This document shows, in pieces, positions 25,317 through 34,876 of a stretch of DNA of 64,000 bases. Below the pieces are notes generated by a model. That model was given only the letters and a program-made list of their open reading frames with translations, made no database searches and was not told the DNA's origin. Source of the DNA: Saccharothrix sp. NRRL B-16348 (lineage in GTDB: Bacteria > Actinomycetota > Actinomycetes > Mycobacteriales > Pseudonocardiaceae); assembly GCF_001280085.1 (NCBI RefSeq), contig NZ_LGED01000211.1:145152-209151 (forward strand), read 5' to 3'. Position numbers and translations under genes: made by a program. Each line of letters opens with the position of its first letter. The stretch's first letter is position 1.

Positions 25317-26117
25317 GTGCGTACCACCAGCAACCCCGCGTTCCGCAACCTGCCGACCAGCGGCGGTGGCGGTAACTACGCAGGCTTCGGCCAGCCCTAC
25401 GAGGCGCAGCAGTACGGCGGCTACCAGCCGGCGCCGCCGACCACCGGCGAGCGCCCGATCACGATCGACGACGTGGTGACCAAGACCGCGACGACCCTCG
25501 GTGTGGCGATCCTCACCGGGTTCGTGTCGGCGTGGCTGGTGCTCTCCCAGGCGGTTCAGCCGTTCGCGCTGATGCTGCCCGGCATGATCGTCGGCCTGGT
25601 CCTGGCCCTGATCATCATCTTCAAGAACAAGCCCAGCGGTCCGATGGTGCTCGCCTACTCGGCGGCGGAGGGCGTGTTCCTCGGCGCCATCACGGGCGTG
25701 TTCGAATCGATCTTCCCGGGCATCGCCTGGCAGGCGATCCTGGGCACGTTCGGCGTGTTCGGCGCGATGCTCGTGGTCTACAAGACGGGCGCGATCCGCG
25801 TCACGCCGCGCCTGACCAAGTGGATCATCGGCGCCACCGTCGGCGCGGTCGTGCTCATGCTCGGCAACCTGGTCATGGGCATGTTCGGCGTGAACATGGG
25901 CCTGCGTGACGGCGGCACCCTGGCGATCATCTTCAGCCTGGTGGTCATCGGCATCGCGGCGTTCAGCTTCCTGCTGGACTTCGAGGCGGCCAACGAGATG
26001 ATCCGCGCCGCGATGCCGGCCAAGTACGCCTGGCTCGCCGCGTTCGGCCTGATGACGACGCTCGTCTGGCTGTACCTGGAGATCCTGCGCCTGCTGTCCT
26101 ACTTCCAGAACGACTAG
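25317..26117 (+). CDS. Bax inhibitor-1/YccA family membrane protein
   Basis: 266 residues from GTG 25317, chosen because AGGAGGACGAG stands directly upstream; earlier in-frame starts have no ribosome site. A soluble Gly/Tyr/Pro/Gln-rich N-terminus (residues ~1-55) is followed by seven hydrophobic helices of the BI-1/YccA fold and a C-terminal LLSYFQND. These proteins are membrane pH/calcium-leak channels or stress regulators in other bacteria. Function here is inferred from family only. It is divergent from the sortase-substrate gene with a 249-bp shared upstream region and is closed by a strong hairpin. Confidence 0.92.
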   Translation: MRTTSNPAFRNLPTSGGGGNYAGFGQPYEAQQYGGYQPAPPTTGERPITIDDVVTKTATTLGVAILTGFVSAWLVLSQAVQPFALMLPGMIVGLVLALIIIFKNKPSGPMVLAYSAAEGVFLGAITGVFESIFPGIAWQAILGTFGVFGAMLVVYKTGAIRVTPRLTKWIIGATVGAVVLMLGNLVMGMFGVNMGLRDGGTLAIIFSLVVIGIAAFSFLLDFEAANEMIRAAMPAKYAWLAAFGLMTTLVWLYLEILRLLSYFQND

Positions 26118-26134
26118 CGCCACCCGCACGACTC

Positions 26135-26168
26135 GAAGGGCGCCCCAGCCTCGGCCGGGGCGCCCTTC
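26135..26168 (+). terminator. hairpin terminator after the BI-1 gene
   Basis: GAAGGGCGCCCC at 26135-26146 is perfectly complementary to 26157-26168, with a 10-base loop. Its last base is the first base of repeat array B. Confidence 0.8.
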
Positions 26169-26283
26169 GCGCGTGTCGAACCCCCAGACCGCGAGAGTCC
26201 TACGTTCGCGTCGCGTGAGTCCTACGTTCAGAACGCGCGTGTCCTACGTTCAGAACACCTGAATTCAACGCTCAGAACGCGCG
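26168..26283. repeat. array B of the 22-bp repeat family, single orientation
   Basis: Five 22-bp minus-oriented units at 26168, 26190, 26212, 26234 and 26256, the last being the cap (its complement reads TTCTGAGCGTTGAATTCA), followed by CGCGCG to 26283. The unit at 26168 has the GTTCGACACG variant. The array fills the gap between two convergent genes and starts on the last base of a terminator. Confidence 0.9.
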
Positions 26284-26294
26284 CCGGCCGGTCG

Positions 26295-26507
26295 TCAGCC
26301 GCGCCAGGTGTGGTCGTCCTCCATCGCCGAACCGACCTTGACCAGGCACGGCACGCACAACGCCCCACCCGGCGACCGCCGCACCAGCTCCGGCGGCACC
26401 GAGTGGGCGCAGGCCGCCTCGAAGTACGCCTCCGAGGCCTGTTCCACGGCGAACGCGTGGCACAGCCGGTCGTACCCGCTGTGCCACCACACGTAAGGCA
26501 TCGTCAC
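26295..26507 (-). CDS. small Cys/His-rich hypothetical protein
   Basis: 70 residues, GTG start at 26507 with GGGGAGG five bases upstream. The pattern WWHSGYDRLCHAF, then AACAHSVP and LCVPCLVKVG, suggests a small zinc-binding domain. No membrane segment. Similar short proteins with a VWWHxGxDRxxHAF start are, as far as I recall, common in Pseudonocardiaceae and Streptomyces, without known function. It ends 12 bases after repeat array B and is convergent with the BI-1 gene. Confidence 0.7.
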   Translation of the reverse strand: MTMPYVWWHSGYDRLCHAFAVEQASEAYFEAACAHSVPPELVRRSPGGALCVPCLVKVGSAMEDDHTWRG

Positions 26508-26562
26508 CCCGACCTCCCCTACTCATAGGTAGGACGCCGGGTAACAGTAACCGTGACGCGGT

Positions 26563-27783
26563 TCAGCTCAACCGTTCGATCACCATCGCCATGCCCTGGC
26601 CGCCGCCGACGCACATGGTCTCCAGGCCGAACTGCTTGTCGTGGAACTGCAGCGAGTTGATCAACGTCGTGGTGATCCGCGCCCCGGTCATCCCGAACGG
26701 GTGACCAACGGCGATCGCGCCGCCGTTGACGTTGAGCCGGTCCAGGTCGATGCCCAGGTCCCGGTAGGACGGGATGACCTGCGCCGCGAACGCCTCGTTG
26801 ATCTCCACCAGGTCGATGTCCGAGATCGACATCCCGGCCAGCGCGAGCGCCCGCTTCGACGCCTCGACCGGCCCGAGGCCCATGATCTCCGGCGACAACC
26901 CGGACACGCCGGTCGACACGATCCGCGCCAGCGGCGTGATGCCCAGCTCCTTCGCCTTCACGTCGCTCATGATCACGAGCGCCGCCGCGCCGTCGTTCAA
27001 CGGGCAGCAGTTGCCCGCCGTCACCCGGCCGTCCGGCCGGAACACCGGCTTGAGCCCCGACACGCCCTCGATCGTCACGCCGGGCCGCGGGCCGTCGTCG
27101 GTCGACACGACCGTGCCGTCCGGCAGCGTCACGGGCGTGATCTCCCGCGCCCAGAAGCCGTTGGCGATGGCCTTCTCGGCGAGGTTCTGCGACCGCACGC
27201 CGAACTCGTCCATCTCCTGCCGCGTCACGCCCTTGGCCAGCGCCAGGTTCTCCGCCGTCTGCCCCATGGCGATGTAGACGTCGGGCACCTGCCCGGTCAC
27301 CCGCGGGTCGACCCACTCCGACGCGCCGGACCCCGCCACGGCCGCCGTGCGCGCCTCCGCGTCGGCGAACGCCGGGTTGTGCGTGCCCGGCCACGAGTCG
27401 GACGACCCGCGCGCGAAGCTCGACACGGTCTCCACGCCGGCGCTGATGAACACGTCGCCCTCGCCGGCCTTGATCGCGTGCAGCGCCATCCGGGTCGTCT
27501 GCACGCTCGACGCGCAGTAACGGGTCACCGTCGTGCCGGGCACGTTGTCGTACCCCGCCAGCACGGACACCACCCGGCCCATGTTGAAGCCCTGCTCGCC
27601 GCCGGGCAGGCCGCAGCCGAGCATGAGGTCGTCGATGTCGTTCGGGTCGAGCTGCGGCACCTTCGCCAGCGCGGCCTTGAGGACCTGCACGGTCAGGTCG
27701 TCGCCACGCACGTCCTTGAGCGAGCCCTTGCCCGCGCGCCCGATGGGCGACCGGGCGGTGGAGACGATCACGGCCTCAGGCAT
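26563..27783 (-). CDS. acetyl-CoA C-acetyltransferase (thiolase II family)
   Basis: 406 residues. Nucleophile Cys 90 in TVTRYCASSVQTT, the general-acid histidine in AVGHPFGMTGAR and the second Cys in ETMCVGGGQGMA are all present, so the enzyme is intact. Thiolases of this type condense two acetyl-CoA or cleave 3-ketoacyl-CoA in fatty-acid and sterol degradation. It corresponds in position to Rv1074c (fadA3) in H37Rv gene order. Monocistronic and divergent from the 26507 gene side; its start ATG 27783 is preceded by AAAGGAG. Chain-length preference cannot be read from the sequence. Confidence 0.94.
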   Translation of the reverse strand: MPEAVIVSTARSPIGRAGKGSLKDVRGDDLTVQVLKAALAKVPQLDPNDIDDLMLGCGLPGGEQGFNMGRVVSVLAGYDNVPGTTVTRYCASSVQTTRMALHAIKAGEGDVFISAGVETVSSFARGSSDSWPGTHNPAFADAEARTAAVAGSGASEWVDPRVTGQVPDVYIAMGQTAENLALAKGVTRQEMDEFGVRSQNLAEKAIANGFWAREITPVTLPDGTVVSTDDGPRPGVTIEGVSGLKPVFRPDGRVTAGNCCPLNDGAAALVIMSDVKAKELGITPLARIVSTGVSGLSPEIMGLGPVEASKRALALAGMSISDIDLVEINEAFAAQVIPSYRDLGIDLDRLNVNGGAIAVGHPFGMTGARITTTLINSLQFHDKQFGLETMCVGGGQGMAMVIERLS

Positions 27784-27839
27784 TACGGAACTCCTTTGTT
27801 TCGCCGCAACGTGTGACGTGCAGCCTAGTTAACGCCCGT

Positions 27840-28619
27840 TCAGCGCGGCCACCACTCGTGACGAAGGACGCCGCACAGCGGCGCCAGCAGGATCGACGTC
27901 GCCGCCTCGTACCCGGCCGCGCTCGGGTGGAACCGGTCCCGGCTGAAGTAGTCCACGTGCCGCGCCCGGAACTCCGCCGCGAGCAGGTCGCCCAACGCCA
28001 CCGGCACGCCGCCCGCCCGTTCCACCTCGACCCGCTGCGCCCGCGCCAACCGCCGCGACCACTCCCGCGCCACCGACCGCGCCGGCTCCGGGATCGGCCG
28101 CACCGTGCCCAGGTCAGGGCACGTGCCCACGACCACGCCGACCCCCGCCGCACGCAGCCGCCGCACCTGCGCGCCCAGCAGCACCGCCGACCCCGCGATC
28201 GACAACCGCGTCGTCACGTCGTTCCCGCCGATGATCACCAGCGCCACGTCCGGCGGGTCGGCCACCACCCGGTCCACCTGCGCCGCCAGGTCACGGGACG
28301 TGGAGCCGGAGATCGCGTACGTCTCCAGCCGCACGGGCACGCCCACCTCGTCGGCCAACCCGGTCGCCAGCACGACGCCCGGCAGCTCGGCCGGGTCGTC
28401 CACCCCGAGCCCGGCCGCCATCGAGTCACCCAGCACGGCGAACCGCACCGGCGTCCCGTCACCGTCCCCGTACACGCCGTCGGCGCGCAACGGCGGCGCG
28501 TCGGGCACCCCGATCACCACCCGCGCCCGCCGCGACTGCTCGCTGACCAGCCCGTACGCCACCCCGGTCAACCCGCCCAACGCCCCCGCGACCAGCGCGA
28601 GGAGCCGAAACCCCCGCAT
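27840..28619 (-). CDS. SGNH/GDSL hydrolase, exported or anchored
   Basis: 259 residues from ATG 28619, which follows GGGGAGGGTCCG; an upstream GTG would add an unlikely hydrophilic tail before the signal helix. An N-terminal hydrophobic segment (FRLLALVAGALGGLTGVAYG) is followed by the SGNH blocks: Ser in FAVLGDSMAAGLG, Gly in ISGSTSRDL, Asn in VIIGGNDVT, and Asp/His in RDRFHPSAAGYEA. These are esterases or lipases acting on esters at the cell surface. Position matches Rv1075c in H37Rv order, an esterase of the same type. It is divergent from cbs. Confidence 0.92.
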   Translation of the reverse strand: MRGFRLLALVAGALGGLTGVAYGLVSEQSRRARVVIGVPDAPPLRADGVYGDGDGTPVRFAVLGDSMAAGLGVDDPAELPGVVLATGLADEVGVPVRLETYAISGSTSRDLAAQVDRVVADPPDVALVIIGGNDVTTRLSIAGSAVLLGAQVRRLRAAGVGVVVGTCPDLGTVRPIPEPARSVAREWSRRLARAQRVEVERAGGVPVALGDLLAAEFRARHVDYFSRDRFHPSAAGYEAATSILLAPLCGVLRHEWWPR

Positions 28620-28717
28620 CGGACCCTCCCCTCTCCCGACGCCAATCGTCCACCCGGCCGAGCGCCGTGCCACCGATATACGCTCAGCGAGTCATCTCAA
28701 GAAGTGGAAGGTCCGTC

Positions 28718-30088
28718 GTGGAGTACGTCGAGAGCGTCGTAGACCTGGTCGGCAACACACCGCTGGTGAAGCTGAACGCGGTGGCCGAGGGCCGCCGACC
28801 GCTCATCCTCGCCAAGGTCGAGTACCTCAACCCCGGCGGCAGCGTGAAGGACCGCATCGCGCTGCGCATGGTCGAGGCGGCCGAGCGCAGCGGCGAGCTC
28901 AGGCCCGGCGGCACGATCGTCGAGCCCACCTCCGGCAACACCGGCGTCGGCCTGGCGCTCGTCGCCCAGCGCAAGGGCTACAAGTGCGTCTTCGTCTGCC
29001 CGGACAAGGTCAGCGTCGACAAGCGCAACGTGCTCAAGGCCTACGGCGCCGAGGTCGTGGTGTGCCCGACCGCGGTCGCGCCGGAGCACCCCGACTCCTA
29101 CTACAACGTCTCCGACCGCCTGGTCGCCGAGATCCCCGGCGCCTGGAAGCCCAACCAGTACGCCAACCCGGAGAACCCGGCCAGCCACTACCACGGCACC
29201 GGTCCGGAGGTGTGGCGGCAGACCGAGGGCAGGGTCACGCACTTCGTCGCGGGCGTCGGCACCGGCGGCACGATCTCGGGCACGGGCAAGTACCTCAAGG
29301 AGGTCTCCGGGGGCCGGGTCAAGGTCATCGGCGCGGACCCCGAGGGCTCGGTCTACTCCGGCGGCACCGGCCGGCCGTACCTGGTCGAGGGCGTCGGCGA
29401 GGACTTCTGGCCGGACGCCTACGACCGCGACGTGTGCGACCAGATCGTGGCCGTGAGCGACAGCGACTCGTTCGAGATCACCCGGCGGCTGGCCCGCGAG
29501 GAGGGGCTGCTCGTCGGCGGCTCGTGCGGCATGGCCGTCGCGGCGGCGTTGCGGGTCGCCGACACCGCGGGCCCGGACGACGTGATCGTGGTGCTGCTGC
29601 CCGACGGCGGGCGCGGCTACCTGTCGAGCGTGTTCAACGACAAGTGGATGGCGCAGTACGGCTTCCTGTCGCCCGACACGTCCGGCGCGACGGTCGGCGA
29701 CGTGCTGCGGCGCAAGGACGGCACGGTGCCCGACCTCGTGCACGGCCATCCGAATGAGACGGTCGCCGAGGCGGTCGCGATCATGCGCGAGTACGGCGTC
29801 TCGCAGATGCCGGTCGTCAACGCCGAGCCGCCGGTGATGGCCGCCGAGGTGGCGGGCGCCGTCAACGAGCGCGACCTGCTCGACGCGCTGTTCACCGGCA
29901 AGGCGCAGCTGACCGACCGGCTCGACCGGCACATGTCGTTGAAGCTGCCCACGATCGGCGCGGGCGAGTCGATCAGCTCCGCCATGGCGGCACTGTCCTC
30001 AGCGGACGGTGCGCTGGTGCTGGAGGACGGCAAGCCGGCCGGAGTCGTCACCCGGCAGGACATCCTGGGTTTCCTCGCCGGTCGCTGA
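28718..30088 (+). CDS. cbs: cystathionine beta-synthase
   Basis: 456 residues from GTG 28718 with GGAAGG eight bases upstream. The PLP-binding Lys 44 lies in GGSVKDR, the phosphate-binding loop in PTSGNTGVGLALV and GVGTGGTISGTG; the C-terminal ~125 residues hold two CBS (Bateman) motifs (PDETV-type MREYGVSQMPVV, and GALVLEDGKPAGVVTRQDIL). It condenses serine (or O-acetylserine) with homocysteine to cystathionine. With the downstream metB-like gene it provides transsulfuration. The order cbs-RDD protein-metB equals Rv1077-Rv1079. Followed by a hairpin at 30136-30162. Confidence 0.95.
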   Translation: MEYVESVVDLVGNTPLVKLNAVAEGRRPLILAKVEYLNPGGSVKDRIALRMVEAAERSGELRPGGTIVEPTSGNTGVGLALVAQRKGYKCVFVCPDKVSVDKRNVLKAYGAEVVVCPTAVAPEHPDSYYNVSDRLVAEIPGAWKPNQYANPENPASHYHGTGPEVWRQTEGRVTHFVAGVGTGGTISGTGKYLKEVSGGRVKVIGADPEGSVYSGGTGRPYLVEGVGEDFWPDAYDRDVCDQIVAVSDSDSFEITRRLAREEGLLVGGSCGMAVAAALRVADTAGPDDVIVVLLPDGGRGYLSSVFNDKWMAQYGFLSPDTSGATVGDVLRRKDGTVPDLVHGHPNETVAEAVAIMREYGVSQMPVVNAEPPVMAAEVAGAVNERDLLDALFTGKAQLTDRLDRHMSLKLPTIGAGESISSAMAALSSADGALVLEDGKPAGVVTRQDILGFLAGR

Positions 30089-30135
30089 ACGGTCGCCGAC
30101 CGGCCGTCGATCCGCTGTCGATCCGCTGTCGACGT

Positions 30136-30162
30136 GTCCCGATCCTCATCGCGGATCGGGAC
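30136..30162 (+). terminator. hairpin terminator after cbs
   Basis: GTCCCGATC at 30136-30144 pairs perfectly with 30154-30162 (9-base loop). Just upstream the bases TCGATCCGCTG occur twice in direct repeat (30109 region). Confidence 0.65.
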
Positions 30163-30260
30163 AGGTTGACCGGTTGCGCGTGGTTGCGGCGACGTCATCC
30201 GCTAGCGTTGGCCACCGACTCATACACCTACGGCCCGTGCCAAGGGGGTTGGAAACTCCG

Positions 30261-31358
30261 ATGAACGCTCCGCAGCCGCCAGGAAACCAGCAGTTCGGCG
30301 GTCAAAACCAGCAGGAGCAGGGGCAGGGTGCCCAGCCCCCGAACGCCGACGCGACGCAGGTCGTGCCGAGCGGCGGCCAGCCCCCTGCTTTCCCGCCGCC
30401 GGAGGCGACCCAGGTCGTGCCCTCCGGACCGCAGCAGTCCCAGCCGAACCCGGACGCGACCCAGGTCGTGCCGCCGGGGGCGCCGCAGCAGCCCGGCTCG
30501 AACCCGTACGGCCAGCCGGCCCAGCAGCAGTACCCCGGCTCCGGCGCGTTCCCGGCCCAGCAGCCGCCGCCCGGGTACGGCCAGCAGCCGCCCGCCCAGT
30601 ACGGCCAGCAGCCGTACGGGCAGCAGCCGCAGGCCAACCCGTATGGCCAGCAGCAGCCGCAGCAGCCCGCCTACGGCCAGCAGCCGCAGCAGCCGAATCC
30701 GTACGGCCAGGCGCCCGCGTCGAACCCGTACGGCCAGCCGCAGCAGCAACAGCAGCAGGCATGGGGTGCGCAGCCCGCGTACGCCGCGCAGGCCGCTTAC
30801 GGTGCGCCCACAGGCGGTTACGCCGAGTGGGGCAGCCGCGCGGTCGGCTTCCTGATCGACTACTTCGCGCCCGGCCTCGTCGTCGGCATCCTGGCCGGCA
30901 TCGGCGCGGCCACCGGTGACCCGACGATCTCCTTGATCCTCAGCGGCGTTGGCTACCTGGCGCTGCTGGGCTTCATGATCTACAACTCCTGGTACCTGGC
31001 GGGCACCACCGGCCAGTCGATGGGCAAGAAGATCGCGAAGATCAAGCTCATCAAGGAGGAGACGGGGCAGCCGATCGGCTTCGGCAACGCCTTCGTGCGG
31101 CACCTGTGCCACTTCGTCGACTCCCTGCCCTGCTACGCGGGCTGGTTCGCGCCGCTGTGGGAGGCCAAGAACCAGACGTGGGCCGACAAGATCATGGGCA
31201 CCGTCGTGGTCAACGTCGCCGATGGCGGTGCCGCCGCCGGCTACCCGGCCGGCTACGGCCAGCAGCAGGCCAACCCGTACGGCCAGGCGCCCGCGTCGAA
31301 CCCGTACGGCCAGCAGCAGCAGAACCCGTACGGCCAGCAGCCGCCGCAGCAGTGGTGA
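30261..31358 (+). CDS. proline/glutamine-rich RDD-family membrane protein (Pra-like)
   Basis: 365 residues. Residues ~1-185 are low complexity with two repeated motifs: A-T-Q-V-V-P-S/P-G (four copies) and N-P-Y-G-Q/Y-G-Q-Q-P (many copies). The RDD domain follows (AEWGSRAVGFLIDYFAPGLVV, helices at ~205-225 and ~232-250, MGKKIAKIKLIKEETGQP), then a second short NPYGQ tail (from ~338). It corresponds to the proline-rich antigen Pra (Rv1078), between cbs and metB. RDD proteins are of uncertain function, some linked to transport. ATG 30261 follows AAGGGGG at a distance; a T-tailed terminator closes it. Confidence 0.9.
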   Translation: MNAPQPPGNQQFGGQNQQEQGQGAQPPNADATQVVPSGGQPPAFPPPEATQVVPSGPQQSQPNPDATQVVPPGAPQQPGSNPYGQPAQQQYPGSGAFPAQQPPPGYGQQPPAQYGQQPYGQQPQANPYGQQQPQQPAYGQQPQQPNPYGQAPASNPYGQPQQQQQQAWGAQPAYAAQAAYGAPTGGYAEWGSRAVGFLIDYFAPGLVVGILAGIGAATGDPTISLILSGVGYLALLGFMIYNSWYLAGTTGQSMGKKIAKIKLIKEETGQPIGFGNAFVRHLCHFVDSLPCYAGWFAPLWEAKNQTWADKIMGTVVVNVADGGAAAGYPAGYGQQQANPYGQAPASNPYGQQQQNPYGQQPPQQW

Positions 31359-31381
31359 CTTAGGTCGGACACCGATTCACC

Positions 31382-31423
31382 CAACCGCCCGTCGGCCTTC
31401 CGGTCGACGGGCGGTTGCTTTTT
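31382..31423 (+). terminator. rho-independent terminator after the RDD gene
   Basis: CAACCGCCCGTCG at 31382-31394 pairs perfectly with 31405-31417 (10-base loop) and is followed by a five-T run at 31419-31423, one of the few canonical terminators in the window. Confidence 0.88.
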
Positions 31424-31444
31424 CGGCCGCCGTACCCTAGAGGC

Positions 31445-32596
31445 ATGACGGACACCGGCCACTACGGTTTCGCGACCAGGGCTATCCACGCCGGGCAGGA
31501 CCCCGACCCGACCACGGGCTCGGTCATCGTGCCGATCCACGCCACCTCCACCTACGCGCAGGACGGCGTGGGAGGTCTGCGCGGCGGGTTCGAGTACTCC
31601 CGCACCGGCAACCCGACCCGTGCCGCGCTGGAGGAGTGCCTGGCGGCGCTCGAAGGCGGGCGGCACGCGCGCGCGTTCGCCTCCGGCATGGGCGCGACCG
31701 ACACGGCCCTGCGCGCCATGTGCCGTCCCGGCGACCACGTCGTCATCCCGAACGACGCGTACGGCGGCACGTTCCGGCTGATCGACAAGGTGCTGTCGCA
31801 CTGGGGCGTCGAGCACACGCCCGCGCCGCTGTCCGACGTCGACGCGGTGCGTGCCGCGATCCGGCCGAACACCAAGGTCGTCTGGATCGAGACGCCGACC
31901 AACCCGTTGCTCAACATCGCCGACATCGCGCTGCTCGCGCAGGTGGCGCACTCGGCGGGCGCGCTGCTCGTGGTGGACAACACGTTCGCCTCGCCGTACC
32001 TGCAGAGCCCGCTGGAGCTGGGCGCGGACGTCGTGCTGCACTCGACCACCAAGTACGTCGGCGGGCACTCGGACGTCATCGGCGGGGCGTTGATCACGTC
32101 GGACGACGAGCTCGACGCGCAGTTCGGGTTCCTGCAGAACGGCGCGGGCGCGGTGCCGGGCCCGTTCGACGCGTGGTTGACGTTGCGCGGCATCAAGACG
32201 CTCGAAGTGCGCATGGAGAAGCACTCGGACAACGCCGAGAAGGTCGTCGAGGCGCTGGTCCGGCACCCGAAGGTGACGCACGTCTACTACCCGGGCCTGC
32301 CCGAGCACCCCGGCCACGAGATCGCGGCGAAGCAGATGCGCCGGTTCGGCGGGATGATCTCGTTCACCGTGACGGGCGGTGAGGAGGCGGCGCTGCGCGT
32401 GTGCGCCCGCACCAAGCTCTTCACCCTGGCCGAGTCGCTCGGCGGCGTCGAGTCCCTGATCGAGCACCCGGGCCGCATGACCCACGCCAGCACCGCCGGC
32501 TCGCTCCTCGAGGTCCCGGCCGACCTGATCCGCCTCTCCGTGGGCATCGAATCGGCCGACGACCTGATCACCGACCTCCTGACCGCCCTCGACTAA
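31445..32596 (+). CDS. metB: cystathionine gamma-synthase/lyase (PLP, MetB family)
   Basis: 383 residues, ATG 31445. PLP lysine in HSTTKYVGGHSDVIGG (about residue 203), the tyrosine/arginine segment FEYSRTGNPTR near 50, and VWIETPTNPLLN are classical Cys/Met metabolism enzyme features. It either makes cystathionine from O-succinyl/acetyl-homoserine or cleaves it; the neighbouring cbs suggests both directions of transsulfuration could be served. Gene order matches Rv1079 (metB). Immediately after the stop begins repeat array C (32598). Confidence 0.93.
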   Translation: MTDTGHYGFATRAIHAGQDPDPTTGSVIVPIHATSTYAQDGVGGLRGGFEYSRTGNPTRAALEECLAALEGGRHARAFASGMGATDTALRAMCRPGDHVVIPNDAYGGTFRLIDKVLSHWGVEHTPAPLSDVDAVRAAIRPNTKVVWIETPTNPLLNIADIALLAQVAHSAGALLVVDNTFASPYLQSPLELGADVVLHSTTKYVGGHSDVIGGALITSDDELDAQFGFLQNGAGAVPGPFDAWLTLRGIKTLEVRMEKHSDNAEKVVEALVRHPKVTHVYYPGLPEHPGHEIAAKQMRRFGGMISFTVTGGEEAALRVCARTKLFTLAESLGGVESLIEHPGRMTHASTAGSLLEVPADLIRLSVGIESADDLITDLLTALD

Positions 32597-32597
32597 C

Positions 32598-32885
32598 CCC
32601 GCGTGTCGAACCTCCAGGTCGCGCGTGTCGAACCTTCGCGTCCCGCGTGTCCTACGTTCAGAACGCGCGTGTCCTACGTTCAGGACACGTGAGTTCAACG
32701 CTCAGAACACCCGAACCCCGCGCTCAGCCACCACGGGCGCGGGGTTCGCGCTGTTCTGAACGTTCAACTCGGGTGTTCCGAACGTAGGACACGCCTGTTC
32801 CGAACGTAGGACACGCGGGACTTGAAGGTTCGACACGCGGGACGCGAGCGTTCGACACGCGGGACGTGAAGGTTCGACTCGCCGG
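32598..32885. repeat. array C of the 22-bp repeat family: two opposed arrays around a central hairpin
   Basis: Minus-oriented units at 32598, 32620, 32642, 32664 and a cap at 32686-32707; then a perfect 12-bp hairpin (32712-32723 with 32737-32748, stem CGAACCCCGCGC); then a plus cap at 32754-32775 (TTCTGAACGTTCAACTCG) and plus units at 32776, 32798, 32820, 32842 and 32864, each exactly 22 bases. Outer units carry a GTTCGACACG variant. The array runs from just after the metB stop to the base before the convergent gene's stop, so it fills the whole gap. Confidence 0.92.
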
Positions 32886-33158
32886 TCAGCGGGGGCCGAA
32901 GCGCAAGGCGGAGCGTTCCTTCGCCTTGGCGGCCTCGACCTCGCGGTCACGGGGCGGAGCCTGCGTGACCAGCGATTCGAGCAGGACGCGGGTGGCCTCG
33001 GCCACCGCCTCGACGGCCGCGTCGAACGCCGCCTGGTTCGCCGCCGACGGCCGCGTCGACCCGCTCACCTTGCGCACGTACTGAACGGCCGCCGCATGGA
33101 CCTCGTCCTCGGTGGCGGGCGGTTCGAAGTTGTGGAGCACCCTGATGTTGCGACACAT
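32886..33158 (-). CDS. DUF2277 family protein
   Basis: 90 residues from the ATG at 33158. The start MCRNIRVLHNFEPPATEDEV, with Cys 2 and the motif VQYVRKVSG, is the DUF2277 signature; the C-terminus is helical (AAFDAAVEAVAEATRVLL) and charged. A short in-frame extension upstream exists but the family starts at MCRN. The function of DUF2277 is unknown; it is widespread in actinobacteria and is probably a small cytoplasmic protein. Its stop codon begins one base after the last unit of repeat array C. Confidence 0.88.
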   Translation of the reverse strand: MCRNIRVLHNFEPPATEDEVHAAAVQYVRKVSGSTRPSAANQAAFDAAVEAVAEATRVLLESLVTQAPPRDREVEAAKAKERSALRFGPR

Positions 33159-33189
33159 GGGTCCACTATCGCCCAAACGCCCGCGAACG

Positions 33190-33420
33190 TCAGGGCTTCA
33201 CGTCGTACCGGGCGTTCTCCACCCGCGGCACGGCGGGCAGGTCGTGCCCGTCCACGCACCCGCCGACGAACTCCACCACACCGTCGCGCTCCACGAACCG
33301 GCCGGAGTCCGCGCACCCCGCGTGGGCCACGGTGAAGAACGCCGCGCCGGTCAACGCCATGGCCGTGACCACCGCGCCGACGAGCGGGAGCACCGCGGTG
33401 ACCCGTGCCGCGAGCGCCAT
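33190..33420 (-). CDS. small exported/membrane hypothetical protein
   Basis: 76 residues. A long N-terminal hydrophobic segment (AVLPLVGAVVTAMALTGAAFF, ~9-29) ends with AHAGC, which may be a signal-peptidase site; the ~40-residue remainder has two cysteines (CADSGRFVERDG; GGCVDGHDLPAVP) that could form a disulfide outside the cell. Upstream GGAGG at about 5 bases supports ATG 33420. Same strand as the DUF2277 gene. No family recognised. Confidence 0.7.
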   Translation of the reverse strand: MALAARVTAVLPLVGAVVTAMALTGAAFFTVAHAGCADSGRFVERDGVVEFVGGCVDGHDLPAVPRVENARYDVKP

Positions 33421-33537
33421 GCCACCCTCCAGGTGAATGCTGTGTGAGCTGACCCCGCACCGAGAGTACCGGTCCCGGCGCGTGCGGTACGGGCATCGTC
33501 AGCGTTCCGACAGAATCCCACAACTTCCGACGCGAAA

Positions 33538-33565
33538 GGGCCGGTCCGGGTATCCGGACCGGCCC
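33538..33565 (-). terminator. hairpin terminator after hppD
   Basis: GGGCCGGTCCGG at 33538-33549 is perfectly complementary to 33554-33565 with a 4-base loop (GTAT). It lies 53 bases beyond the hppD stop on the minus strand. Confidence 0.75.
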
Positions 33566-33618
33566 CCGCACAACGCGAGACGCCGCCCGACGGTTCCCGC
33601 CGGGGCGAAGCCGAGGAA

Positions 33619-34803
<1,185 letters not shown>

Positions 34804-34843
34804 TCACAGGATGTGCGCGCTGGTCAGGGTGAGCAACAGTACG

Positions 34844-34876
34844 ATGTTTCACTGTTCATCTTGTACAGTGAAACAT
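34844..34876. promoter_or_regulatory. palindromic operator between hppD and the Lrp-type regulator
   Basis: A perfect 12-bp inverted repeat: ATGTTTCACTGT at 34844-34855 and its complement at 34865-34876, 9 bases apart. The right arm covers the ATG of the regulator. It is AT-rich against its surroundings. Lrp/AsnC proteins bind such dyads, so it likely serves autoregulation and hppD control. Confidence 0.7.
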
